This document shows positions 17,527 through 25,667 of a stretch of 55,819 nt of DNA, piece by piece. Position 1 is the stretch's first letter, and each line of letters begins with the position of its first letter. This DNA is from Methanoculleus sp. SDB (GTDB lineage: Archaea > Halobacteriota > Methanomicrobia > Methanomicrobiales > Methanomicrobiaceae): NCBI GenBank assembly GCA_001412355.1, contig LKUD01000028.1:1-55819 (forward strand), given 5' to 3'. Under the pieces are notes generated by a model. That model ran no database searches. It had not been told where the DNA came from and saw nothing but the letters and a program-made list of their open reading frames with translations. Made by a program: the position numbers and the translations under genes.

Positions 17527-18174
17527 TCAGATATCCTTGAAACAGAGGTACCAGTCTTTGCATTCATACCCCTGCTGCAGCCGTTTCTCCATCTCTTCCG
17601 CGGTTTTCGGGGCAGACACTACGACCTTGTCGCCGGGCTGCCAGTTCGCGGGTGTCGCCACGCCGTACTTGTCGGTTGTCTGCAGTGCCCGGATGAGCCG
17701 GACGATCTCCGGCATATAGCGCCCGTTTGAGAGCGGATAGTAAATCATCGCCCGGAGGATGCCCTCGGGATCGATGAAGAAGACCGCACGTATCGCGGCG
17801 GTGCTGCTCTGCCCCTCATGGATCATACCGTAGCTCTTTGCGATCCGCATCGTGAGATCGGCAATAATCGGGAACGTGACGGTGACACCCATCTTCTCCC
17901 TGATATTGTGTACCCACGCGAGATGGGAGTGGACGCTGTCGATGGAGAGCCCGATTAGCCGGACATTCATTGCTTCCAGTTCGGGGGCGATTTTGGAAAA
18001 CGCCATGAACTCTGTCGTGCAGACGGGCGTGAAATCGGCCGGGTGCGAGAACAGTACGACCCATGAGCCCCGGTAATCGGAGAGTTTGACGGGGCCCTGC
18101 GTCGTCTCCGCACTGAACTCCGGTGCCGGCTCACCGATGATCGGCATTGCCGTGCAGGAAATCTCTTCTGCCAT
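17527..18174 (-). CDS. peroxiredoxin (archaeal Prx6-like, with C-terminal cysteines)
   Basis: This enzyme reduces H2O2 and organic hydroperoxides. The 215-residue protein has the peroxidatic cysteine in HPADFTPVCTTEF (~residue 52) and the C-terminal C-x5-C (CKDWYLC) seen in archaeal decameric peroxiredoxins, in which these cysteines take part in resolving. The first ATG at 18186 overlaps the previous stop, but a GAGGTGG ribosome-binding site lies between it and the ATG at 18174, which I prefer. It belongs to the run desulforedoxin - AhpD-like - peroxiredoxin - Isf - Isf. Confidence 0.94.
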   Translation of the reverse strand: MAEEISCTAMPIIGEPAPEFSAETTQGPVKLSDYRGSWVVLFSHPADFTPVCTTEFMAFSKIAPELEAMNVRLIGLSIDSVHSHLAWVHNIREKMGVTVTFPIIADLTMRIAKSYGMIHEGQSSTAAIRAVFFIDPEGILRAMIYYPLSNGRYMPEIVRLIRALQTTDKYGVATPANWQPGDKVVVSAPKTAEEMEKRLQQGYECKDWYLCFKDI

Positions 18175-18182
18175 ATCCCACC

Positions 18183-18524
18183 TCATTTCAGCAGTTCTTC
18201 AGCAGCGGTCTTGCCGTAGACATATGCAGGCATACCCGAAAGCAGGAACGTCACCCTCAGCGCTTCGTCGATTTCGGCCATGGAAATCCCGAGATGTTTC
18301 GCGCCGGCGAGCTGTGCCCGGACTGCGTGCTGGTCACGAAGCGCTGCCGCGATGGCAATTGCTATCAGTTTTTTTGTCTGTTTTGAGAGTGCGCCGTCCG
18401 CCCAGATCATCTGGTCGAGACCCATGACACTTTTATAGAGATCCGGGTCGAGCTCCTTGAGCTCCTGAAAAATTTTCGGGACTTTTCCGATCTTCTCTTC
18501 CAGTTCTTTCATCTTCTTATCCAT
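18183..18524 (-). CDS. carboxymuconolactone decarboxylase (AhpD-like) family protein lacking the CxxC
   Basis: The 113-residue helical protein has the CMD core (LSKQTKKLIAIAIAAALRDQHAVRAQLAGAKHLGISMAEIDEAL). AhpD-type peroxidase partners carry a redox CxxC in the segment that reads RDQHAVRAQ here, so the two cysteines are absent and a thiol-peroxidase reaction is unlikely. The conserved His is kept. The start at ATG 18524 follows GAGGAG with 8-nt spacing; a GTG at 18533 overlaps the upstream stop. The position between desulforedoxin and peroxiredoxin suggests an accessory role in peroxide metabolism. Confidence 0.85.
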   Translation of the reverse strand: MDKKMKELEEKIGKVPKIFQELKELDPDLYKSVMGLDQMIWADGALSKQTKKLIAIAIAAALRDQHAVRAQLAGAKHLGISMAEIDEALRVTFLLSGMPAYVYGKTAAEELLK

Positions 18525-18529
18525 CGGTA

Positions 18530-18655
18530 TCACTCCTCGAGCACCATCGGCTCACCGCAGCATACAAGTTCGCCGCCACCGACTTCTTTTACAACAACAA
18601 CATTTCCACAGATTTCACATCTGTAGACTTCACCTTCTGAAGAAACGTTCACCAT
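18530..18655 (-). CDS. desulforedoxin-like protein, 41 residues
   Basis: This very small protein has the desulforedoxin (desulfoferrodoxin N-terminal) iron site: [10 protein letters not shown], then VCCGEPM, giving C-x2-C ... C-C spacing for one Fe(Cys)4 centre. It reads [10 protein letters not shown] at the start and ends in MVLEE. A strong GGGAGGTG ribosome-binding site lies 9 nt upstream (18665-18672, minus strand). The stop overlaps the possible GTG start of the AhpD-like gene. It probably passes electrons to a superoxide- or peroxide-reducing partner. It is below many length cut-offs and easily left out of annotation. Confidence 0.9.
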   Translation of the reverse strand: MVNVSSEGEVYRCEICGNVVVVKEVGGGELVCCGEPMVLEE

Positions 18656-18753
18656 TGTGGATTACACCTCCCTACGAGAGAATATTCATTTGTGCTGTAC
18701 AGTTGAAGCAAGGATGGGGAACGGTGGTCCCCCGGCTATGAAAGGAATGACAG

Positions 18754-18978
18754 TCAGCGTTTTGGCGGATGCTTCGCATCTTCCGGGGTCTTGACGTCGG
18801 GCCTGATGTGCGTCATCGGGAAGCAGTCATAGGTCTCGCATGCACAGGTGGGGCACTTCACGAGATCTTTGTCGACTTCGTCGATCTTGATCTCACGTCC
18901 GCAGTCGATACAGATGTACTTGCCCGGGCCGACCTTCTCGCCTGCCTTCGCTTGTTTCGTTTTTCCTGATTCCGTCAC
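18754..18978 (-). CDS. zinc-ribbon protein
   Basis: The 74-residue protein has two Cys pairs, YICIDCGREI and KCPTCACETYDC, spaced like a zinc ribbon or rubredoxin-like knuckle. A lysine-rich N-terminus (TESGKTKQAKAGEKVGPG) and a basic C-terminus (AKHPPKR) flank it. No catalytic motif is visible. Similar small ribbon proteins occur near rubrerythrins and other oxidative-stress genes in methanogens. Its role (metal site, nucleic-acid binding or electron carrier) is not decided by the sequence. It lies 98 bp upstream of the desulforedoxin gene on the same strand. Confidence 0.75.
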   Translation of the reverse strand: MTESGKTKQAKAGEKVGPGKYICIDCGREIKIDEVDKDLVKCPTCACETYDCFPMTHIRPDVKTPEDAKHPPKR

Positions 18979-19084
18979 TGAATCACCAGATGACGGATAA
19001 GTCGCTGAAAATATATATGTATTGTGCTTTCTGCACGAAAGGGCTTCATTTTGCCCCGATTTGTAAAGGAATACATATTTGAGA

Positions 19085-19101
19085 GAGGTCTCCCGGACCT
19101 C
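19085..19101 (+). promoter_or_regulatory. 6-bp inverted repeat just upstream of a TATA box
   Basis: GAGGTC-TCCCG-GACCTC is a perfect dyad ending a few bases before an AT-rich TATA-like stretch (19105-19121) of the Isf-variant gene at 19146. The place just upstream of the TATA/BRE suits an activator or redox regulator site. It could also be chance. Confidence 0.4.
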
Positions 19102-19145
19102 CGGTATATGAAAATATCTTTATCCGGCCCGGCGAATACCAGAGT

Positions 19146-19751
19146 ATGCCTCCAAAGATTATTGCATTGCTTGGGAGTCCGCGGGTGGGCGGCAATACCG
19201 CACACCTGCTTGAACAGGCAATTCTCGGCGCAACCGAGGCGGGATGCGACGTCGAGAAGGTTGTCGTGCCGTTTCTGAAGTTCCGGCCCTGTATGGAAAT
19301 TTTTCACTGCGTCGAGCATGATACCTGCAAGATCCAGGATGATATGATCCCGTTCTATGATAAATTCAGGGAGATGGACGGGCTGATCGTCGCCGCTCCC
19401 GTGATGACAATGGGGATTCCGGGAGCCCTCAAGTCATTTATGGACCGTTTTCAGGTATATTATATGGCGAAATATGAACGGCACCAGTCCTTCATCCCGA
19501 AAGAGCACCGGGACATCAGAAAGACGCTGTTCATCTCCATCGGCGGCATGAATGTCCCGAACGATTTCGAGGGATCAAAACTGACGATGCATGCATTCTG
19601 CGACATCATCGACTGCCCGTACTGGGGAGAGGTGCTCCGGAACGATATGGATACGATCAAGGATATCACCACCCGCCCTGAGGTGATGCAGGCAGCCCAT
19701 GACAGGGCTTTCGAGATGGGCACAATGATTAAAAAGGCCCTCGAAGGGTAA
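19146..19751 (+). CDS. Isf-like flavoprotein with one cluster cysteine replaced
   Basis: The 201-residue protein has the Isf/NADPH-dependent FMN reductase fold, with ALLGSPRVGGNTAHLL at the N-terminus. The cluster region reads CMEIFHCVEHDTC. Aligned with the CQGCNACHKTGVC of the nearby Isf, the first, third and fourth cysteines are kept and the second is Ile. It may therefore bind a three-cysteine [3Fe-4S] or labile [4Fe-4S] cluster, or none. Its transcription is separate from the Isf pair on the other strand. It converges with radC, 18 bp away. Confidence 0.87.
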   Translation: MPPKIIALLGSPRVGGNTAHLLEQAILGATEAGCDVEKVVVPFLKFRPCMEIFHCVEHDTCKIQDDMIPFYDKFREMDGLIVAAPVMTMGIPGALKSFMDRFQVYYMAKYERHQSFIPKEHRDIRKTLFISIGGMNVPNDFEGSKLTMHAFCDIIDCPYWGEVLRNDMDTIKDITTRPEVMQAAHDRAFEMGTMIKKALEG

Positions 19752-19769
19752 ACCGAACCCCTCTTTTTT

Positions 19770-20438
19770 TCAGAGAATACCTCTCTCCTTCAGGCTTACA
19801 TGCCCCCGGGCTGCGATGATGATATGATCGAGCACGGCAATGCCGAGAAGGTTACCCGCCTCTGCGAGCTGCCGGGTGATCGCGATATCGGGAGCACTCG
19901 GTTCAGGTGAGCCTGACGGGTGGTTGTGGACGAGGACGACCGATGCGGCACGGTCGGCAATCGCGTCTGCAAAGACCTCACGGGGATGCACCGGGCTGTG
20001 GTTCAGCAGTCCCACGGTGATTGTCCGCCGTTCAAGCAGCTCTCCTGCGCCGTTGAGCGTGAAACAGATGAAGTGTTCCTGTTTTTTCGGGATCAGATCG
20101 GCCACAAGGGGTTTAACATCCTCCGGTCGGGTAATCCGGATACGGTGGTTGGGATCCCGTACCGGATACCGGCGGGCGAGTTCGAACGCCGCGACCAGCT
20201 GGCAGGCTTTCGTCGTGCCAACACCGGTAATACCCTCAAGGTCGCTGAAAGTGATCCGTCCTCCCTTCGCCCTGATTATACGCCCGATATCAGCGGCGAT
20301 GGAAAAGACATCCCGCCCTTTGACTCCCCGCCCGATGATCGCTGCAATCAGATCACGGTCTGTAAGTGCTCCTGCACCTTTCTTTATCAGTATTTCGCGA
20401 GGCCGGTCGTGTTCCGGCAGATCCCTGATCGGTTTCAT
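19770..20438 (-). CDS. radC: RadC family JAB-domain protein
   Basis: The 222-residue protein has an N-terminal helix-hairpin-helix-like UPF0758 region (LITVG-type GAGALTDRDLIAAIIGRG, FSDLEGITGVGTTKACQL) and a C-terminal JAB/MPN metalloprotease-like domain with HPREVF and VLVHNHPSGSPEPSAPD, the zinc-binding H-x-H-x(10)-D signature. The family was named for DNA repair, but its real activity is unsettled. The length is standard. It is divergent from rubrerythrin. Confidence 0.93.
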   Translation of the reverse strand: MKPIRDLPEHDRPREILIKKGAGALTDRDLIAAIIGRGVKGRDVFSIAADIGRIIRAKGGRITFSDLEGITGVGTTKACQLVAAFELARRYPVRDPNHRIRITRPEDVKPLVADLIPKKQEHFICFTLNGAGELLERRTITVGLLNHSPVHPREVFADAIADRAASVVLVHNHPSGSPEPSAPDIAITRQLAEAGNLLGIAVLDHIIIAARGHVSLKERGIL

Positions 20439-20541
20439 GGCTGGTGCCCGTTACCGGAATTGTGTTGTAAGAAATCATATCCCTGCTGGTTTTCCCCTGC
20501 CGGGGATGCTTTTTTATCGGAATGCGGATACACACTATGCC

Positions 20542-21042
20542 ATGGCAACAGAAGAGAATGCACAGGAGGCATTTGCCGGAGAATCGCAGGCAAACAGGAA
20601 ATATAGCGTTTTTTCAGAAAAAGCAGGTTCGGAAGGTTTCCCGAACGTGGCAAAGATTTTCAGGGCGGCGTCGGAGGCGGAAGCAATCCATGCAAAACGG
20701 CTTCTTTTTGTGCTGAATATGGTCGGCTCCACGGAACAGAACCTGGCGGGAAGTGTGGAGGGCGAGACGCACGAGTTTACCACGATGTACCCCCGATTCA
20801 TTTCCGAGGCACAGGCAGAGAAGAAGACAGAAGCCGAAACGGTCTTTACCCATGCCATGAAGGCGGAACGGGTCCATGCCGGACGGTATGCAGCGGCCCT
20901 CGAAGCGGTTCGTGCGGGGAAGGACATTGAGTTTTCGGCACTCTATCTCTGCCCTGTCTGCGGAAATATCGAGCTCAACAAACCTCCCGAAAACTGCCCT
21001 ATCTGCAATGTCCCCGGACGAATGTTCCGGGAAATTGTCTGA
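20542..21042 (+). CDS. rubrerythrin
   Basis: This non-haem diiron peroxidase has 166 residues. The N-terminal four-helix ferritin-like domain shows the ExxH/E ligand pattern (EENAQEAFAGESQANRKY, EAEAIHAKR, EAQAEKKTEAE, AMKAERVHAGRY), and a C-terminal rubredoxin domain follows, with CPVCGNIELNKPPENCPIC. It reduces H2O2 to water with electrons from rubredoxin or reductases. Start ATG 20542 lies right before the conserved core; the frame is open far upstream but runs antisense to radC. A TTTTTTAT tract ~30 bp upstream (20511-20518) could be its TATA box. Confidence 0.95.
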   Translation: MATEENAQEAFAGESQANRKYSVFSEKAGSEGFPNVAKIFRAASEAEAIHAKRLLFVLNMVGSTEQNLAGSVEGETHEFTTMYPRFISEAQAEKKTEAETVFTHAMKAERVHAGRYAAALEAVRAGKDIEFSALYLCPVCGNIELNKPPENCPICNVPGRMFREIV

Positions 21043-21108
21043 AACCAGACACCTCTTTTTCGGACTGCTCCGACATATATATCCGTGCTGACTGATAAAC
21101 TCCGGACT

Positions 21109-22266
21109 ATGCCACCGGTGAAGGTATATACGACCAAAACCTGCCAGTACTGCCGGCTTGTCAAGGCATTCCTCGAGAAGCATGACGTTCCCTACGAAGA
21201 GATCGACGTGGGCGACGATCGGGATGCGGCACGGGAAATGGTTGAAATGACAGGGCAGTTCGCGGTCCCGGTCACAGTTGTGGATGACGAGTATGTCATC
21301 GGATTCGACGCGAAACGCCTCAACGAACTCTTTGGATCCGAATCCCGCGAGGGGACGTTCGATATGCTGATCATCGGCGGCGGACCGGCAGGACTGACCG
21401 CAGGAATGTATGCCGCCCGGAAGGGTCTGCGTGCGATCATCATCAGTGAAAATATCGGCGGGCAGGCGGTGGAGAGCTGGGCTATTGAGAATTACATGGG
21501 ATACCGCATGATCACCGGCGGGGAACTGATCAAAAAATTCGAGGATCAGGTCCGTGAACTGAATATTCATATCGAACTCGATAGTGTCCGGCGTGTCCGG
21601 AAAAAGGAAGACGGCACGTTCGTTGTCGATACCGTCTCGGACCAGGTATTTTCCGGAAGAACCGTGATCATCACGTCCGGTGTACGGCCCCGGTGGCTTG
21701 GGCTTGAGAACGAGGAGCGGTTTATCGGTCACGGGGAAAGTGTCTGTTCGACCTGTGACGGCCCGCTCTTCCGCGGGAAGAACGTGGCGATCGTGGGCGG
21801 GGGAAATTATGCCCTGACCACCGCAATCGAGATGAGCGCCATTGCGGCAGAGGTGTACCTGATCGTCAGAAGCTCAATCCGTGCCGATCCGGTCTATATC
21901 ACGCCCTATGAGTCGAAAAGCAATATTATGACCTTTAAAAACTACACCGTAACCGCACTCCACGGCGATGCGCTGCTCTCCGGCGTGACAATCCGAGAAC
22001 GGAATACGGGGGAGGAGAAGCACCTCGCCGTCGAAGGTCTCTTCCTCGCCATCGGCCACGATCCCAACACGGGCTTTCTGGATGGATTTTTGGAAACCAA
22101 CGATATGGGTGAGATCACGATTGACATCAACTGCCATACCAGCGAACCGGGCGTCTTCGCGGCGGGCGATGTGACATCGGTCAGGGGAAAGCAGGTGATC
22201 ATCGCGGCAGGAGACGGGGCGAAAGCGGCGCTCGAAGCCTATGAATACCTGATGCGGCAGAGATAG
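21109..22266 (+). CDS. glutaredoxin-thioredoxin reductase fusion, atypical cofactor site
   Basis: Residues 1-75 form a glutaredoxin-like domain with CQYC (KVYTTKTCQYCRLVKAFLEKH) and the cis-Pro VPVTVVDD. A low-molecular-weight thioredoxin reductase follows, with the FAD site IIGGGPAGLTAG, redox CSTC (ESVCSTCDGP) and FAAGDVTS near the end. In NADPH enzymes the second site reads GGGNTAxEEA ... HRRxxxR. Here it is GGGNYALTTA ... LIVRSSIRAD, so the phosphate-binding motif is lost and another donor such as F420H2 is possible. ATG 21109 follows a CATATATATCC box (21073-21083). In this fusion the reductase would reduce its own attached glutaredoxin. Confidence 0.9.
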   Translation: MPPVKVYTTKTCQYCRLVKAFLEKHDVPYEEIDVGDDRDAAREMVEMTGQFAVPVTVVDDEYVIGFDAKRLNELFGSESREGTFDMLIIGGGPAGLTAGMYAARKGLRAIIISENIGGQAVESWAIENYMGYRMITGGELIKKFEDQVRELNIHIELDSVRRVRKKEDGTFVVDTVSDQVFSGRTVIITSGVRPRWLGLENEERFIGHGESVCSTCDGPLFRGKNVAIVGGGNYALTTAIEMSAIAAEVYLIVRSSIRADPVYITPYESKSNIMTFKNYTVTALHGDALLSGVTIRERNTGEEKHLAVEGLFLAIGHDPNTGFLDGFLETNDMGEITIDINCHTSEPGVFAAGDVTSVRGKQVIIAAGDGAKAALEAYEYLMRQR

Positions 22267-22322
22267 CGTGCCGTGAGCATTGCAGAGGCTGAAAAGAACC
22301 TTCTTCCCCTAAAATTTCCTGT

Positions 22323-23960
22323 TTATTCCAAAAAACCGGATTTTCCGGTATCGGTGACTGGCAACTGAACGGAGATTAGTGCGGCAATCAGATCCTCAAT
22401 CGACCGGTAGCGATTTTCCGGGTCTTTTTCGAGGCATTTTTTCAGAATAGTGTCAAAAGGAGCGAGATATGACCGGAAAGACGACGGCGGAGCCGGAATG
22501 TGGTGCAGAATCGCGGCACTCACCTCGCCGAGGCCCCCGTCTCCGGGGATGGCAGGTTCCCCGGTCAGGAGTTCGTAGAGTACGATGCCGGTCTGGTAAA
22601 TATCGCACCGCTCATCCGTCTTCCCGTAAGTATTCGGCGCAATCTGCTCGGGTGCCGCGTATTTAAGTGAAAAACCTGTGATGCTCGTTTCTTTCGCACC
22701 GTCGTCCAGCACTTTCCCGAGCCCCCAGTCGGTCAGTTTCGGGGTGCCGTCCCCGGAGAGCAGGATGTTCTGCGGCTTGATGTCGCGGTGTATCACCCCG
22801 TTCGCATGAGCATGGGCCACACCGCGGGCAACACCGAGCACGATTCTCACCGCCTCTTCCGGAGGCAGGGGGATTTCAAGATTTGCAAGCGATTCGCGGG
22901 CGTACTCCATCTCGACGTAAGGTACGGGCAGGATGTTGAGCGAATAGAGTTCGATGATGTTCGGGTGGCGGAGCGTCTCCCAGATCCTCATCTCGCGCAT
23001 GAATGATTTGCCGGTCAGCTCATCAAAACTGATCGGGACCTTTACAGCCACGGTTTTTCCGTCCGTCCTCCTTTGTGCCCTGAATACGCGGCCGAGACCG
23101 CCCTTACCGACATACATGACATCGCTGTATTTTTCCTGGAGGGCGGGAGGAAGGCAGGCCTGCGTGACGGTAGAGCTGGCAATCCGGGTTGCCTCCTCAT
23201 CCTCTCCCGCACCCGCCGGGACGGGGGGCTTCCCCCCCTCCTCCCGGTCATCATCAGAAACCGGCAGAATGCTCCGGAGCGCTGCCCAGCCGGCGAGTGC
23301 GGAGAGGGGGAAGAGCACGATGAGGGCGGAAATACTCCACCGGTTTATTATGTCCGGAAAGACGCTTGCGATGAGGGAGATGAGCAGACCCCATGCAATA
23401 ACGGATACGACAGGATGGATTCGCAGGATCAGGATTGCCGGTGTTCTTTGTGCGGTATATACGGCAAGAAGTGCGGATGACCATGCGAGGTACGGCACGG
23501 CACACATCAGGATGGCGATGGCAACGCCGGCCGCACCGCCCGTATTAACGGCACGGATCCAGGTTGTAAGGGACAGCGACCCGACCGCAAATACAAGGGC
23601 AAAGAACCCGAATCCGGCAATAAGCAGCCGTGCACTGCGGTCGCTGATGACCATACTGAACCGGGAACAGGCGTTTTTACCTTTCCTGACGACAAGTCCC
23701 GCCGCGATGGCGGTCACGGCGAAGATCATCACCACGGTTGTCAGATCCGGAAGGGATGTTCCCGTCACCGCAGATGTTTCCCGGGCAATAGGAATCCGAT
23801 CCGCGCTGACGTCCCGGGTCCCGGCCGTGGCGACAGCAGTCTCCTGTGCAGTGCCCCGCCCTGCCGTATCCGCCGGTCCTGCCTCCCGGATTTCGGCTGC
23901 CGTTCCGGTATTTTCCGACGCGGATACCAGAGTGACAAGGCACAGGCATAGAAGGATCAC
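22323..23960 (-). CDS. membrane Ser/Thr protein kinase (eukaryotic type)
   Basis: The protein has about 545 residues. An N-terminal hydrophobic signal segment is followed by a Thr/Ala-rich outer stretch, five membrane helices (roughly 70-230) and a C-terminal Hanks-type kinase (~280-535). Motifs: the P-loop GKGGLGRVF, VAVKV (ATP lysine), catalytic HRDIKPQN, DWG in place of DFG, and APEQ. All catalytic residues are present. The start is uncertain: GTG at 23960 gives a signal segment without positive charge, while the frame continues upstream with Arg-rich codons (RRLREH) but no ATG. The next gene upstream on the same strand encodes an FHA protein, which would recognise phosphothreonine. Confidence 0.9.
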   Translation of the reverse strand: MILLCLCLVTLVSASENTGTAAEIREAGPADTAGRGTAQETAVATAGTRDVSADRIPIARETSAVTGTSLPDLTTVVMIFAVTAIAAGLVVRKGKNACSRFSMVISDRSARLLIAGFGFFALVFAVGSLSLTTWIRAVNTGGAAGVAIAILMCAVPYLAWSSALLAVYTAQRTPAILILRIHPVVSVIAWGLLISLIASVFPDIINRWSISALIVLFPLSALAGWAALRSILPVSDDDREEGGKPPVPAGAGEDEEATRIASSTVTQACLPPALQEKYSDVMYVGKGGLGRVFRAQRRTDGKTVAVKVPISFDELTGKSFMREMRIWETLRHPNIIELYSLNILPVPYVEMEYARESLANLEIPLPPEEAVRIVLGVARGVAHAHANGVIHRDIKPQNILLSGDGTPKLTDWGLGKVLDDGAKETSITGFSLKYAAPEQIAPNTYGKTDERCDIYQTGIVLYELLTGEPAIPGDGGLGEVSAAILHHIPAPPSSFRSYLAPFDTILKKCLEKDPENRYRSIEDLIAALISVQLPVTDTGKSGFLE

Positions 23961-24081
23961 GCACAGCGCCGCATGCTCCCGTAGCCGGCGCTCCGCGCTG
24001 GCATGACCCGCCCTCTTTCTTCCGTCACCAGGTTTTCTCCCGCCTGTCTTTCCGGATAGCTGGAGATATGGGGGGATGGAT

Positions 24082-24867
24082 TTAGTCCTCCTGTTTCGGG
24101 TGCATGAAGATCAGTCGAACACCCTTCACCCCTTTTGCTAGATCGATAAGATCCCCGTCTCCGAGGGGCAGGAGGCGGTGGGAGGGGAGCGGTTCGGCGT
24201 TTTTAAATGTACCACCGGTGCTTCCGCAGTCCTCGATGAAATACTCCCCGTCCCGAAGCACAATGCGGGCATGGGGCCGGGTGATCCTCGTGACCGCCGT
24301 GTAGTAGTCCGAAAGGACGACCGTTCGTTTTGGATCGGGTGTCCCCGATGCGGAATCGTGCCGACCGAAGGCGACTTCCTCCGCCTGCACCGGGTAGACC
24401 GCTCCGTCATCAGGTCCGCCGACGACAATCACCACGGGGCGGGATCCGGAGAACTCCCCGGACACCATCCCCTTCACCCGGGCGAGTCGTGCCTGCAGGT
24501 CGCTGTCGGAAAGCGTCATGTTGATATTCGAAAAGAGCCCGAGATTCCGGATTATCGCCTCCATGCCACCGGGAATCAGGGAGTATTTCCAGACAGGATG
24601 CACGCCCTTTGATGTTTCGGCACCCATTCCCGCCTCTTTTTTCACCACACCCGTACGGAGGAGTTTATCGAGATGTTTTTTCGTGTTTTCATAGCTTGTC
24701 CTGATGTCGGATGAAATCTCCCGGACATCCTTGGGCCGGTGCTCGATTGATTTCAGGATCCGAAGCCGCGTGCTGCTCGAAAGCACATCCAGGTACTCGG
24801 AAAGCTCCTCAAAAAATTCGGGTTCCTCGCGAAGGACGATCGTCGGGTCCCCGTTATCTTCCGTCAT
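24082..24867 (-). CDS. winged-helix DNA-binding protein fused to an FHA domain
   Basis: The protein has 261 residues. Residues ~15-100 form an ArsR-like winged helix (YLDVLSSSTRLRILKSIEHRPKDVREISSDIRTS...KKHLDKLLRTGVV). Residues ~155-255 form an FHA domain with FGRHD, RPHARIVL and EDCGSTGGTFKN, the pattern that binds phosphothreonine; the usual Ser of the S-x-x-H motif is Thr. The combination points to a transcription factor controlled by phosphorylation. The membrane Ser/Thr kinase gene follows 121 bp downstream on the same strand, the obvious candidate partner. Confidence 0.9.
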   Translation of the reverse strand: MTEDNGDPTIVLREEPEFFEELSEYLDVLSSSTRLRILKSIEHRPKDVREISSDIRTSYENTKKHLDKLLRTGVVKKEAGMGAETSKGVHPVWKYSLIPGGMEAIIRNLGLFSNINMTLSDSDLQARLARVKGMVSGEFSGSRPVVIVVGGPDDGAVYPVQAEEVAFGRHDSASGTPDPKRTVVLSDYYTAVTRITRPHARIVLRDGEYFIEDCGSTGGTFKNAEPLPSHRLLPLGDGDLIDLAKGVKGVRLIFMHPKQED

Positions 24868-25028
24868 AGTGCTCTCTCCGGCTATACCGTCCGTTAATCA
24901 TGTACTTCTGGTGACCGGGGATAATGGTTATGGTATGGCAGACAGGTGGCGCGAACAGGGCGTAGCACACCCCTTCCGGCGCGGCAGTCCGTAAATCTTA
25001 ACACGGGTGAGAGGGCAATCCTGAAGGC

Positions 25029-25601
25029 ATGAAACAGTCGTTCGGTGCACGCACCCTGCTGTATCCGCATCCGGTCCTCGTCATCGGCAGTTACGATGCG
25101 GACGGCAGGGCTGATGCGATGACAGCGGCGTGGGGAGGCATCTGCTCCTCCGATCCTCCGTCGGTTGCGGTCTCGGTACAGAAACAGCGGCATACCCATG
25201 CAAACCTGATGGCGACAAAGGCCTTCACGATCAGCATACCCTCGGCGGCGCAGGTCCGCGAGGCAGATTACTTCGGCATTGCCTCCGGAAAGGACACGGA
25301 CAAGTTTGCAGACACGGGGTTGACACCCGTCCGGAGCGACCACGTCAACGCGCCGTATGTGGGTGAGTTTCCGGTTGTGCTTGAGTGCCTTCTCTCCCGC
25401 ACGGTGGAGATCGGCGTCCATACACAGTTCATCGGCGAAATCCTCGATGTGAAAATTGATGAGTCCGTGATTGCGGACGACGGTAAACCCGACTGCAGCC
25501 GGATTGCACCGTTTGCCTATGACTCGTTCAGGCGGGAATATGTCGGCATGGGAGCGGTGCTTGCGCCCGCGTTCTCAGCGGGCCTTGCATTCAGGAAATA
25601 G
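25029..25601 (+). CDS. flavin reductase / flavoredoxin family protein
   Basis: The 190-residue FMN-binding split-barrel protein starts with KQSFGARTLLYPHPVLVIGSYDADGRADAMTAAWGGICSSDPPSVAVSV, the family's FMN-binding pattern, and ends in a conserved FRREYVGMG region. Members exchange electrons between NAD(P)H, ferredoxin or F420 and flavin. The donor here is unknown. It has its own upstream region with an AT-rich TAAATCTTAAC element (~24992-25002). T-runs follow the stop. Confidence 0.9.
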   Translation: MKQSFGARTLLYPHPVLVIGSYDADGRADAMTAAWGGICSSDPPSVAVSVQKQRHTHANLMATKAFTISIPSAAQVREADYFGIASGKDTDKFADTGLTPVRSDHVNAPYVGEFPVVLECLLSRTVEIGVHTQFIGEILDVKIDESVIADDGKPDCSRIAPFAYDSFRREYVGMGAVLAPAFSAGLAFRK

Positions 25602-25627
25602 TGCGGGTCCTCCGGCCCGGCCCCCTG

Positions 25628-25648
25628 CTTTTTTCCGTGCCTTTTTTC
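25628..25648 (+). terminator. T-run terminator after the flavin reductase
   Basis: Two T6 runs (25629-25634 and 25642-25647) in GC-rich sequence, 27-46 bp after the stop, fit an archaeal oligo-T terminator. Confidence 0.5.
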
Positions 25649-25667
25649 CCGTCTGCATGCCGATACA

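Noticed and set aside
24894-25421. 175-residue frame opposite the flavin reductase
   Set aside because: It is antisense to a clear family member and Arg/Cys-rich as shadows are.
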